Source: a virus. Taken from it: a DNA stretch of 47,197 nt. Both the position numbers and the translations under genes were made by a program. Below are positions 8,832 through 15,727 of the stretch, in pieces. Location of the stretch: the IMG/VR virus record IMGVR_UViG_3300032116_000353, positions 1 to 47,197 of that record; one strand, written 5' to 3'. Below the pieces are notes generated by a model. That model saw only the letters and a list, made by a program, of their open reading frames with translations, did not search any database and was not told the origin of the DNA. Position 1 is the stretch's first letter. Each line of letters starts with the position of its first letter.

Positions 8832-8855
8832 AAAAGGGGCCCCTTTCGAGGCCCC
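8832..8855 (-). terminator. Rho-independent terminator with GAAA tetraloop
   Basis: On the minus strand GGGGCCTC, GAAA and GGGGCCCC form an eight-pair stem (one G-U pair) closed by a GNRA tetraloop, followed at once by TTTT and GTTT. It lies seven bases past the stop of the lysine-rich 88-residue gene and ends the microgene chain. The tail genes that follow need either read-through or a promoter in the 70 bases downstream. I saw no convincing -35/-10 pair there. Confidence 0.85.
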
Positions 8856-8861
8856 AACTTG

Positions 8862-9128
8862 TTACTTCTTTTCTTTCTTTTCTTTCTTCTTTTCCTCTTT
8901 TTCGCCCTTCTTGCCTTCCTTCTTTTCGTGGGCCTTTTCTTTCTTCTTTATGCCCTTGATAATCTTCTTATCGATGGCCTTGTCCTCTTCAAGAGTCTTT
9001 GGCTTCTTCTTTTTGCCGTGAGCCTTGTCTTTCTTTTCAAACTCTTCTTTTTGCTCTTTGTCAAAACCAGCCTTTTTTAATAGGCCCTTGTCTTTCTTTT
9101 CATCGGCCTCTTTGGTGTATTTAGCCAT
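8862..9128 (-). CDS. Lysine/glutamate-rich low-complexity small protein
   Basis: The 88-residue product is about half lysine and glutamate and ends in repeated EKKKEKKEKK-type sequence. It is predicted to be a single charged helix or disordered. Its ATG overlaps the stop of the preceding gene (TAATG). It is the last gene before the terminator. Nucleic-acid or capsid-interior binding is possible for such proteins, but nothing in the sequence proves a function. Confidence 0.6.
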   Translation of the reverse strand: MAKYTKEADEKKDKGLLKKAGFDKEQKEEFEKKDKAHGKKKKPKTLEEDKAIDKKIIKGIKKKEKAHEKKEGKKGEKEEKKKEKKEKK

Positions 9129-9265
9129 TACATACCACGCTTTCTAGGTAGAGCCTGCTTTTTGCCTTTGGAGGCACGAAGAGCCTTAAAATCGGCCCCA
9201 TCAATCTTCTTCTTGTTTCCAGCAACTGCAGCAATCTTCTTCTGCTTAGGAGATAGTTTTTTCAT
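9128..9265 (-). CDS. 45-aa basic phage protein, KLSPKQKKIA type
   Basis: The frame runs from ATG 9265 to TAA 9128 and encodes MKKLSPKQKKIAAVAGNKKK, then IDGADFKALRASKGKKQ and a basic tail. The pattern S-P-K-Q-K-x-I-A-x-x-A-G-x-x-x-x-I-x-G-A-D-F-K-A-L-R is one I recall from small proteins of unrelated phages, including marine ones. It starts directly after the stop of the 21-residue gene and overlaps the next start (TAATG). The role is unknown; the strong positive charge suggests DNA or RNA contact. Confidence 0.7.
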   Translation of the reverse strand: MKKLSPKQKKIAAVAGNKKKIDGADFKALRASKGKKQALPRKRGM

Positions 9266-9331
9266 TTATTTTTTTCCTTTACAAACTTTGCATTTGCACT
9301 TGCAATTCTTCATATCACAGGAGAGAGCCAT
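9266..9331 (-). CDS. 21-aa cysteine/lysine-rich micropeptide
   Basis: An ATG at 9331, overlapping the stop of the upstream gene (TAATG), opens a 21-codon frame ending at TAA 9266, and the next ATG follows immediately. The peptide has five cysteines, four of them in the second half as C-K-C-K-C-x-x-x-C, with lysines between. That spacing could bind one metal ion or form disulfides. Perfect fit into the stop-start chain on both sides is the main evidence that it is translated. Function is unknown. Confidence 0.5.
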   Translation of the reverse strand: MALSCDMKNCKCKCKVCKGKK

Positions 9332-9447
9332 TACTTCTTCTCCTTCTTCTTGTCCGCCTTCTTCTTGGCGTACTTTTTGTTAGCAGCGGCTAGAGTCTTT
9401 TCTCCGTGCTTATCTTTTGGTTTCATACATCCACATGTAGCACACAC
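9331..9447 (-). CDS. 38-aa CATCGC-motif basic protein (GTG start)
   Basis: Starting at GTG 9447, which overlaps the previous stop (TAGTG), the product begins MCATCGCMKPKDKHGEKTL and ends in a lysine-rich tail. C-A-T-C-G-C followed by K-H-G is a small cysteine knuckle I recall from many phage and actinobacterial mini-proteins. An in-frame ATG at 9426 would delete the cysteine motif, so the GTG start is preferred. It probably binds zinc; its partner is unknown. Confidence 0.6.
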   Translation of the reverse strand: MCATCGCMKPKDKHGEKTLAAANKKYAKKKADKKKEKK

Positions 9448-9596
9448 TATTTCTTACCTGCTTTCTGTTTTGTTGGCTTTGCAATCTTGTTCCTGCCTGA
9501 ACGGTCTGGAACACAGTTAGGTACTTTACGCCCATTCTTCATCTTCATGCCAACTTGGATGTAGCCATCCCAGCATGGGTCAGACTTCTTAGCCAT
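9447..9596 (-). CDS. 49-aa CWDGYxxVGMKxKxGRxVPNCVP-type phage protein
   Basis: The product reads MAKKSDPCWDGYIQVGMK, then MKNGRKVPNCVPD and a basic tail. C-W-x-G-Y-x-x-x-G-M-K-x-K-x-G-x-x-V-P-N-C-V-P is a recurrent motif of phage proteins. I recall it both as a stand-alone mini-protein and as the C-terminal tail of larger ones. The two cysteines bracket a short beta hairpin. The start overlaps the preceding stop (TAATG) and the stop overlaps the next GTG (TAGTG). Function is unknown. Confidence 0.7.
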   Translation of the reverse strand: MAKKSDPCWDGYIQVGMKMKNGRKVPNCVPDRSGRNKIAKPTKQKAGKK

Positions 9597-9802
9597 TATT
9601 TTTCCTTCTTGTGAGGATTCTTTTTGTGCCAGTCCTTAACGGCCTTGACACCCTGCTTAATTGTCTTAGAACCACCCTTTTTAGTCAGGTTAATCTTGTC
9701 CCATTTCCCAGCCTTAGCCTTGGCTTCGTGGTCAACGACTACATCGCCCTTCTTGTTCTTCTTAACGGTGTGCTTTACGCCACTGACTTTGACTGTCTTC
9801 AT
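9596..9802 (-). CDS. 68-aa basic small protein
   Basis: A 68-residue lysine-rich protein beginning MKTVKVSGVKHTVKKNKKGD, with predicted beta strands first and a C-terminal helix ending WHKKNPHKKEK. It overlaps the preceding gene by four bases (ATGA) and the next by TAATG. No family is recognised. The composition and context match the other small basic proteins of this cluster. Confidence 0.6.
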   Translation of the reverse strand: MKTVKVSGVKHTVKKNKKGDVVVDHEAKAKAGKWDKINLTKKGGSKTIKQGVKAVKDWHKKNPHKKEK

Positions 9803-9984
9803 ATAACTACCTTTTTACGATGAGTGTATCTAATTGGTGGCTTTGGCTTACGTATGTAGCCGCCCTTCTTTTTACGTAGCCTTGCGCCACCTGATGAAAA
9901 TTTAGACTCAGTTAAATTAGTACGCACCTGTTTCTGTGGCGCTTTTCCAGCACGAGCACCAGGTGACTTCTTTCTACGTGGCAT
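9799..9984 (-). CDS. 61-aa arginine/lysine-rich small protein
   Basis: The product begins MPRRKKSPGARAGKAPQKQV and ends RYTHRKKVVI. It is strongly basic, with proline and glycine and little predicted structure, like a nucleic-acid-binding tail. The start shares a base with the stop before it and the stop overlaps the next start. No family is recognised. Confidence 0.55.
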   Translation of the reverse strand: MPRRKKSPGARAGKAPQKQVRTNLTESKFSSGGARLRKKKGGYIRKPKPPIRYTHRKKVVI

Positions 9985-10163
9985 TATTTCTTCTTCTTTT
10001 TAGCCATGCCTGCTTCGCTCATAGCGATAGCGACTGCCTGCTTACGTGATTTAACTACTGGTCCTTTACCTGGACCCTTTTTGCCTGACTTTAATTTGCC
10101 AGACTTATACTCCTTCATGACCTTTTCAACTTTACCTTTTTGTTTTGCAGTTGCTTTAGCCAT
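9984..10163 (-). CDS. DUF6496-like small basic protein
   Basis: ATG 10163 to TAA 9984 encodes 59 residues with AKQKGKVEKVMKEYKSGKLK, then SRKQAVAIAMSEAGMAKKKK. The pattern K-x-x-K-V-M-x-E-(Y/F)-K-x-G-x-L followed by S-R-K-Q-A-(I/V)-A-I-A-x-S-E-A-G matches the widespread DUF6496 family of phages and bacteria. Its molecular role is not established. It overlaps both neighbours by single-base stop-start junctions. Confidence 0.8.
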   Translation of the reverse strand: MAKATAKQKGKVEKVMKEYKSGKLKSGKKGPGKGPVVKSRKQAVAIAMSEAGMAKKKKK

Positions 10164-10300
10164 TACTCTTCCTCTTCCTCTAGGGCTTCATCATCGTTGT
10201 AATGGTCATCATAGTCCTCAGCCATGTCGAATTCATGGTCAATTTCTGCTATCAAATCTTCGTCAAAAAGGTCTGGGTCTATCTCTGGTTCAAAGGACAT
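10163..10300 (-). CDS. 45-aa highly acidic protein
   Basis: The frame from ATG 10300 to TAA 10163 encodes MSFEPEIDPDLFDEDLIAEI, followed by an Asp/Glu-rich stretch ending in five glutamates. AGGAGA precedes the ATG. It is the only acidic member of a chain of basic mini-proteins and is the first to be translated, so it might neutralise or chaperone them, by inference only. No family is recognised. Confidence 0.65.
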   Translation of the reverse strand: MSFEPEIDPDLFDEDLIAEIDHEFDMAEDYDDHYNDDEALEEEEE

Positions 10301-10308
10301 ACAATCTC

Positions 10309-10842
10309 CTACTCTGCGTACTGCTGGAACTGTGGGTCATTTACAAGTTCTTCAGCGTTTACCTGGTTGCAGTCAATTGTAACAACAGAATAGCGTTCCT
10401 TATACCTTCCTCGTGGGTTCACGCGGGTGGGCGTGAACACAGTATTCTGGAAGACAATACGGTCCTTGATATGTGCTGTTGGGTCGCTAATCATTGCAGG
10501 AAGAAGTCTATTGATATCATCAACGGCAACTACTAGGCGCAAAGTATCAACGGTATAAAAGCCTCGTTCATTTAATATATTTGAACCACGAACTTGTTGC
10601 GCCAACATAACGGGCAAATCAAATGGCTCATCCCAACGGCGACCAAGACCATCGGTCTGATTAGACACGTCATAGATTGGGTCTACATAGTCTGCGTAGT
10701 TATCATCAAACTCGGTTGGGTTCCAGACCCACCAATCGACTATCGTTCCTACAGGGTCGCGTAGTTCATCAATCATGCCCTCATCCATAGACTTGGTTTC
10801 GAAGTCTATTTTAAATCGGCCCTGAACTTTGCTTCCACGCAT
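10309..10842 (-). CDS. Probable neck / head-tail connector protein
   Basis: A 177-residue protein containing DPVGTIVDWWVWNPTEFDD, then TDGLGRRWDEPFDLPVMLAQ and RYKERYSVVTIDCNQVNAEE. It has mixed alpha/beta character with many acidic residues. No family is recognised with confidence. It precedes the microgene chain and the tail-completion genes, which favours a connector or stopper role. AGGAGA at its stop serves the next gene. Confidence 0.5.
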   Translation of the reverse strand: MRGSKVQGRFKIDFETKSMDEGMIDELRDPVGTIVDWWVWNPTEFDDNYADYVDPIYDVSNQTDGLGRRWDEPFDLPVMLAQQVRGSNILNERGFYTVDTLRLVVAVDDINRLLPAMISDPTAHIKDRIVFQNTVFTPTRVNPRGRYKERYSVVTIDCNQVNAEELVNDPQFQQYAE

Positions 10843-10880
10843 AGGATTGATTATCCCCTACTGTTACTGGAAAGAAAGTA

Positions 10881-11108
10881 TTAAGCGCCAGCGATTGCTG
10901 CTGCTTCTTCCTCAGTTAGACCTAGGGCAGCAAGTTTGACCAATGCTGAGGCTTTAGCCTCTGCCTTGGCCTGTGCTGCTAAGAGTTCTTGCTCCTTGAG
11001 AGCAAGGTATTCTGCTTGTCTTACTTCACGTTCGGCTACTTCTTCGGCAGTAAGTTCTACTTCAGTAGTAACACCTGTAGAGCAATCTACAACGAGTTTT
11101 GTTGGCAT
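10881..11108 (-). CDS. 75-aa helical alanine-rich virion-associated protein
   Basis: The product starts MPTKLVVDCSTGVTTEVELT, then forms one long charged Ala-rich helix with AKAEAKASALVKLAALGLTE and a terminal EEAAAIAG. This two-part layout, a beta hairpin and then a helix ending L-A-A-L-G-L-T-x-x-E, recurs in small phage genes next to fibre genes. It may be a fibre-associated or assembly protein. The start is ATG with AAGGAG upstream. Confidence 0.55.
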   Translation of the reverse strand: MPTKLVVDCSTGVTTEVELTAEEVAEREVRQAEYLALKEQELLAAQAKAEAKASALVKLAALGLTEEEAAAIAGA

Positions 11109-11117
11109 TTTATCTCC

Positions 11118-11633
11118 TTATGACTTTACTATTCCGTATAGTGACGCTGAAGAGTTTGTCACTAATGGGGCATAGAACGGGTCAAGTTCTATGCTTGTAA
11201 TGGCGGTTCCATTAACTACTTTATTAGAATGTACGAATAGACCATTATTACCTGTACTATCGTTTTCTTGCGCACCTGTTGAACCTATTGCTTTATTATT
11301 GCTACTTTTATAATCAGGAATGTAAATGTCAGCAATACCAAATACATTAGCAGTTGCACTAGCAGCGGTGGCTTCTCCAACGATATTAAAACCAGAATTT
11401 CCTGGAGTGTTGGCTGCTTTAGTATTGTTTACAGAGTAAAAACCAAACCAATACCTACTTGATTCAGAGTTAAGAGTAATATCAGTATCAGAATAAAAGG
11501 TTGCTTCGTTTGTTCTAGTACTCATTTTGATAACTAAATCATCATAAATCTGTGGTATGTTCAAAAATTGAATAACATTTTGCGTTGCGGCTGTAACTGT
11601 TACTGTCTGAATTAATTTATATGTTATTGGCAT
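11118..11633 (-). CDS. Beta-rich virion/adhesion protein, paralog 1 of 3
   Basis: The product has 171 residues: VIQFLNIPQIYDDLVIKMST near the start, IADIYIPDY mid-protein and SASLYGIVKS at the end. The same skeleton appears in the two genes upstream: a strand ending in I-x-x-x-Y-x-D-L, an Asn-Ser-rich loop, an I-x-I-x-D-Y strand and a terminal L-Y-G-I. I read these as a tandem family of jelly-roll-like surface or fibre-tip proteins. The conserved frame with variable loops would suit receptor binding. Confidence 0.6.
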   Translation of the reverse strand: MPITYKLIQTVTVTAATQNVIQFLNIPQIYDDLVIKMSTRTNEATFYSDTDITLNSESSRYWFGFYSVNNTKAANTPGNSGFNIVGEATAASATANVFGIADIYIPDYKSSNNKAIGSTGAQENDSTGNNGLFVHSNKVVNGTAITSIELDPFYAPLVTNSSASLYGIVKS

Positions 11634-11635
11634 TT

Positions 11636-12139
11636 TTAGGCCGCCTTTATTCCGTATATGGTTAGAACCGAACCAACCGCAAAATCGTTGCTGGTGGGAC
11701 TAGTAAAAGTGATTTGATTTATTGCAGCGTTATTAGCCCATACTCCAACGTCTAACTCTCCACCGTTTTGAGCGTTGTTTACTTGTGCAAATACGGTTTT
11801 ATATTTATTGGTAGCCGCATAGTCCATAACGTGAAGAATAACTAACGCAGTCTCATTTACTACCGAAGGCCCACCTACGGCGCGAGCGATAGAGATAAAT
11901 GAAGCATTTGTGTTATTATTAGAAGCAACAGAAGACCCAGAACCATACATTTGTCTACCACTATACCCTGTGCTACTTCCGTTAAAAGTTAATCTAAGAG
12001 TTGGGTTGTTTGTGCTATTAGACTTGTATGCCCACACCAAAATTAAGTCGGTATAAGCAGAACTAATAGAAGTAAACTCTACTGTTGAAGTTGCTGAAGC
12101 AATAGTGGTGGTTTGCACAGTTTCATATGTTCTTGGCAC
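11636..12139 (-). CDS. Beta-rich virion/adhesion protein, paralog 2 of 3
   Basis: The product has 167 residues. VEFTSISSAYTDLILVWAYK, then LRLTFNGSSTGYSGRQMYGS, LHVMDYAATNKYKTVFAQ and a terminal VLTIYGIKAA align by eye with its two neighbours. F-N-G followed by tyrosine is shared with paralog 3. The two-base gap to the next gene and three-base gap to the previous one indicate one operon. It is predicted as an all-beta virion surface protein; no named family is recognised. Confidence 0.6.
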   Translation of the reverse strand: MPRTYETVQTTTIASATSTVEFTSISSAYTDLILVWAYKSNSTNNPTLRLTFNGSSTGYSGRQMYGSGSSVASNNNTNASFISIARAVGGPSVVNETALVILHVMDYAATNKYKTVFAQVNNAQNGGELDVGVWANNAAINQITFTSPTSNDFAVGSVLTIYGIKAA

Positions 12140-12142
12140 AAT

Positions 12143-12709
12143 CTACCCCCTAATTCCATAAAGAGCAATTTTTGATTTAGTATCTATTGTTGCACCGCAG
12201 TCAACTCTAATAGAAGTTACTGCTGTAGTTACTTTATTCATACCTGATAATATTTGAAGAGTTCCGCCACCGTTCTCATCTTTTCCTGAAAGTGAGCGAA
12301 TAGTTGTTATTTTATTGTCATTAGCGTAGTCAAAAATATCTACAATACCTACGGCAGGATAGGTTCCACTTGTCGCGTTAGTAGCAGCATACATAAAAGT
12401 TGTTGAACCATTTCCAGTTGCAGAGGTGTCGGTTCCAGTACCACGAAGTTCGTGATAGGTGTAACTGCCTGCCGATGAAACACCATTAAATGTTAGAGTA
12501 ACATCTGCATTAGTTGCGTTTGCAAGAATAGAGAAACGAATTTGTAAATGTTGAAATGTTTGTGGAATATCAGTAAAGTCTATAAAGTTAGCACTGCCTG
12601 AAATTGTAGGAGTAGCAATAGATACAAATGCTGACTGTAAAGAGTCAGTTATGTTGCCAGCAAGTAACTTTCTACCAGAGGTCTTATTCTTTAAAGTAGT
12701 TATGGGCAT
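12143..12709 (-). CDS. Beta-rich virion/adhesion protein, paralog 3 of 3
   Basis: The product has 188 residues. It has an extra N-terminal segment (PITTLKNKTSGRKLLAGNIT) and then the shared core: FIDFTDIPQTFQHLQIRFSI, VTLTFNGVSSAGSYTYHELR, VGIVDIFDYANDNKITTIRS and SKIALYGIRG. The start overlaps the stop of the large propeller-like gene (TAATG). The extra N-terminus may be the virion attachment part. Function is inferred from location among fibre genes. Confidence 0.6.
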   Translation of the reverse strand: MPITTLKNKTSGRKLLAGNITDSLQSAFVSIATPTISGSANFIDFTDIPQTFQHLQIRFSILANATNADVTLTFNGVSSAGSYTYHELRGTGTDTSATGNGSTTFMYAATNATSGTYPAVGIVDIFDYANDNKITTIRSLSGKDENGGGTLQILSGMNKVTTAVTSIRVDCGATIDTKSKIALYGIRG

Positions 12710-14547
12710 TATAGACCTCCATGAGCGTTAGATAGTCCTGCGTTAGCCAGTCCAGCAGATAGTATGTCACCAAAATCGGTGGCGTTTCCAGTAGAAGCGA
12801 TTGTAATATAGTCAATTACGTTGCTTGCACTGCTTCCATAAACGGTTCCACCAGCAAATAACCCACGAGTACTGCTAGAAGCACCAGATAAGTTGTATCT
12901 TGCAACTGTTAAATCGCCAAAGTCTGTGGCATTTCCTGTTGAGGCGATTGTTATGTACTCGATTACATTTTGGTTTTGGTCAGCACTTGTAAGGCCACCT
13001 GTCCAAATTCCACGAGTGCTACTTGAACAACTTGCTGAATTAAATCTAGCCACTGTGCTATCGCCAAAGTCTGTGGCATTTCCTGTTGAGGCAATGGTCA
13101 CATAGTCGATTACGTTAGAATCTGTGTTGCTTCCTAAGAATCGAGGACCAACAACTCCTCGTGTTGTGCTAGCACAAGCAGAGGCAAATCCATGATTTTG
13201 CGTAGAGTCACCGAAGTCGGTGGCGTTTCCTGTGGTTGCTATTGTTACATATTCAATAATATTTGAATAACCAGAAGCACTAAGACCTAAAGTAATTATT
13301 CCTCTTGTGCTATTTGAGCACGTTGATGGTTTTTGTGAAACATTTAGAAGGTCACCAAAATCGACTGCATTTGCTGCAGAAGCAAGTGTTATGTAATCAA
13401 TAGTGTTTAAGTTTGAACCGTTGTTTCCTCCAGCAAATACTCCTCTAGTACTTGAACTGAGTCCACTTACAGAATTTCTTGCTTGACTTAAATCACCAAA
13501 ATAAGCAGTATTTCCAAGAGTAGCGATGTCAACAGTTTCTATAAGTCCTGAGTACGAACCGCCACCAGCAAAAAAGGCTTGAGCCGCTGCCAAAGAGTAT
13601 GGAAGTGGTAACTCTATTCCACCGTGTCTATTAGAAACTCCAGCAATGGCGTAACGACTTGTAGTCAAATCGCCAAAATCAGTAGCATTACCTGTCGAGG
13701 CAATTGTAATATAGTCAATGGTATTTCCATTTCCACCAAAAGCGCCTCTAGTAGAATTTGACACTCCTGCGACATAACTACGACCAACTGTCAAATCGCC
13801 AAAGTCGGTAGCATTTCCCGTAGATGCAAATGTTATGTACGCTATAGTATTTTGAGGTTCCGCATCTCCACCTCCAATTACTCCTCGTGTGCTAGAAGAC
13901 ACTGCTCCTGCTAACCACTGATTTTGTGTTAAGTCACCAAAATCGGTGGCATTACCTGTAGAAGCAATTGTGATGTAATCAATTTCGTTAGAACCTGATG
14001 GGGAGGCTCCACCAGCCCATATACCTCTAGTTGGTGAAGAACAAGACGCTGGTCCTCTTTTACCAACAACCAAAGAACCGAAGTTAGTTACATTACCAGT
14101 AGAAGCAATTGTGATGTATTCTATAACAGTTTGATGAGTACCTGCGCCACTTTCATTACTTCCACCACCAACGATTCCTCTAGTCTCACTTCCGCAGGAC
14201 GCTGTTGTCTGTCTTACTCCACTTAAGTTTCCAAAATTTGTTCCATTACCAGTAGAAGCAATAGTAATGTATTCAATTTTGTCTGCACCTGCTGTTCCTA
14301 CCTGTCTTCCAAAGATTACTCCTCTAGTCGAGGAACCAGTTCCCGATGAAAAACCGTTCGCATATAGCGAATCCCCAAAATCAACTGCATTTCCAGCAGA
14401 GGCAATGCTTATGTAGTCGATGGTATTATCATTGACATGTCCAGCAACAAACACTCCTCTACCAGAGGATACATTTGCGGGCCAGGAAGTGTTAGCAGCG
14501 AGCGCACTGCGAAGTTTGGTACGTCTTTTCAGACTAAGGATAGCCAA
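12709..14547 (-). CDS. 12-repeat beta-propeller-like tail fibre protein A
   Basis: A 612-residue protein made almost wholly of repeats of about 45-50 residues with the core IDYITIASTGNATDFGDLT, then a variable stretch, then SSTRG(V/I)xxGG. I count six cores, then SNRHGGIELP, then six more, ending SNAHGGL. That suggests two six-bladed propeller-like units. The repeat recalls kelch/RCC1-like propellers. The start is a TTG at 14547, since no ATG or GTG precedes the first repeat. It is probably a receptor-binding or fibre protein. The C-terminal marker S-N-x-H-G-G is shared with its paralog at 15728-17590. Confidence 0.7.
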   Translation of the reverse strand: MAILSLKRRTKLRSALAANTSWPANVSSGRGVFVAGHVNDNTIDYISIASAGNAVDFGDSLYANGFSSGTGSSTRGVIFGRQVGTAGADKIEYITIASTGNGTNFGNLSGVRQTTASCGSETRGIVGGGSNESGAGTHQTVIEYITIASTGNVTNFGSLVVGKRGPASCSSPTRGIWAGGASPSGSNEIDYITIASTGNATDFGDLTQNQWLAGAVSSSTRGVIGGGDAEPQNTIAYITFASTGNATDFGDLTVGRSYVAGVSNSTRGAFGGNGNTIDYITIASTGNATDFGDLTTSRYAIAGVSNRHGGIELPLPYSLAAAQAFFAGGGSYSGLIETVDIATLGNTAYFGDLSQARNSVSGLSSSTRGVFAGGNNGSNLNTIDYITLASAANAVDFGDLLNVSQKPSTCSNSTRGIITLGLSASGYSNIIEYVTIATTGNATDFGDSTQNHGFASACASTTRGVVGPRFLGSNTDSNVIDYVTIASTGNATDFGDSTVARFNSASCSSSTRGIWTGGLTSADQNQNVIEYITIASTGNATDFGDLTVARYNLSGASSSTRGLFAGGTVYGSSASNVIDYITIASTGNATDFGDILSAGLANAGLSNAHGGL

Positions 14548-14576
14548 GATGCGCTCTCTTTCTAACTAGTTATTTT

Positions 14577-14873
14577 TTACAGTTTTGCAAACAAATACGC
14601 AGCAGCGTCTGCCTGTGACCAAGGACCCAAATCTTCTTTTGTTATTGGGTCAGTTTTTCTCCACTCAGATGTGTATGTGTTGAGGTAGGTAACTACTGCC
14701 GCCTCATCTGCATACTCTGTGACTCCTGCTGGAAGAGTTGGGTTATCTACAGAGATTCCAAGGCAGACCATGTTAGGTGTGTCATTTGGGTCTTTGGCAA
14801 AATAACCACCATCAGAGACATAGGCTGGAATTGTGCCATTGTCTAGTTTGTAACTAATTACTTTCTTTGCCAC
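14577..14873 (-). CDS. 98-aa virion-associated protein of unknown function
   Basis: The product begins MAKKVISYKLDNGTIPAYVS and ends PWSQADAAAYLFAKL, with an acidic middle. A GTG at 14873 is preceded by GGAGAT at good spacing and overlaps the preceding gene by 20 bases. It sits between the two propeller-like genes. I do not recognise a named family; a fibre accessory role is inferred from position. Confidence 0.55.
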   Translation of the reverse strand: MAKKVISYKLDNGTIPAYVSDGGYFAKDPNDTPNMVCLGISVDNPTLPAGVTEYADEAAVVTYLNTYTSEWRKTDPITKEDLGPWSQADAAAYLFAKL

Positions 14874-15714
14874 TGGTAATCTCCTTTGCTAGTGACTTCT
14901 TGTCGAGAGGTACGAACCCACGGCTTTCCGCAAATTTACGACCACAATCGGCAAACTTATCGGCGCAGGCTTCAAGCCACATTATAGTCATTTCATGGGT
15001 CGGTTCGATGCCCTTCTTCATTAAATCATTTTCCATTTCAAGGTAAGCAAAGACCTCTGCTTGGGCCGCTGCTCCGTTGATACCCATATCAAAGAGATAG
15101 ATATGGTTACCCTCATCAATGAGTCCCCCGCGTGTGCGTGCGGCATTGAGAGCCTGCTTCATCGCTGTCATAACGTGATGGCGGGATTCATTTAATTCAT
15201 AGTCCTCTTCAGTGATTTCAGTTTTGCCGAGTTTTTCTACAATGGCTTCATACTGAGTAGTAAAGAAGGACATCTTTCTAATTGCGCCCCTAATTGAATT
15301 CTCAGTATTGGCAGTTTGTACAGCAAGTTCAACGATATCTACATTTAATAAATCTTTTTTGTAGTCATCAGTCTCTTTGTCATACTCTTCCTGCTTCTGC
15401 TTCATCTGAATCTGTTTACGCTTCAAGGCAATGTGGGCCTCTTCAAGAGCCATACGAGTACGGTCAAGAACTGCCAAGATATGCTTGAGAGAGCCCATTG
15501 GAGTCAAGTCAGTGACATCGAGTGTGACGCCCTTGAACTGAGATGCAGACTTATAGAAGTTCTCTGAATCTCTCTTGATTGCTGGCAGAGTGTTACTGAT
15601 ATGTTGCAGCATGCCCTTGTATTCAGGGGAAATTGCAAGTTGATTACTTACCTCAACTAACGCAATATCACCGCCAACTACGACTGGGTCATGTAGTTCG
15701 ATGTTATTTTCCAT
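14854..15714 (-). CDS. Coiled-coil protein between the propeller-like fibre genes
   Basis: The product has 286 residues from ATG 15714. The middle is a long charged helix with RTRMALEEAHIALKRKQIQM and KQKQEEYDKETDDYKKDLLN, a likely coiled coil at roughly residues 95-150. The C-terminal half has FDMGINGAAAQAEVFAYLEM. I chose 15714 rather than an upstream in-frame start because GGAAAA precedes it and the upstream gene stops at 15728. No family is recognised. A trimeric coiled coil could be a fibre shaft or the rod carrying the propellers, by inference. Confidence 0.6.
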   Translation of the reverse strand: MENNIELHDPVVVGGDIALVEVSNQLAISPEYKGMLQHISNTLPAIKRDSENFYKSASQFKGVTLDVTDLTPMGSLKHILAVLDRTRMALEEAHIALKRKQIQMKQKQEEYDKETDDYKKDLLNVDIVELAVQTANTENSIRGAIRKMSFFTTQYEAIVEKLGKTEITEEDYELNESRHHVMTAMKQALNAARTRGGLIDEGNHIYLFDMGINGAAAQAEVFAYLEMENDLMKKGIEPTHEMTIMWLEACADKFADCGRKFAESRGFVPLDKKSLAKEITSGKESN

Positions 15715-15727
15715 TGTGTTTTCCAAT

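Noticed and set aside
14547-14576. Missing ATG for the 612-aa propeller gene taken as truncation
   Set aside because: The repeat structure is complete at 6+6 and a TTG at a suitable place explains the start, so a broken gene is not needed.
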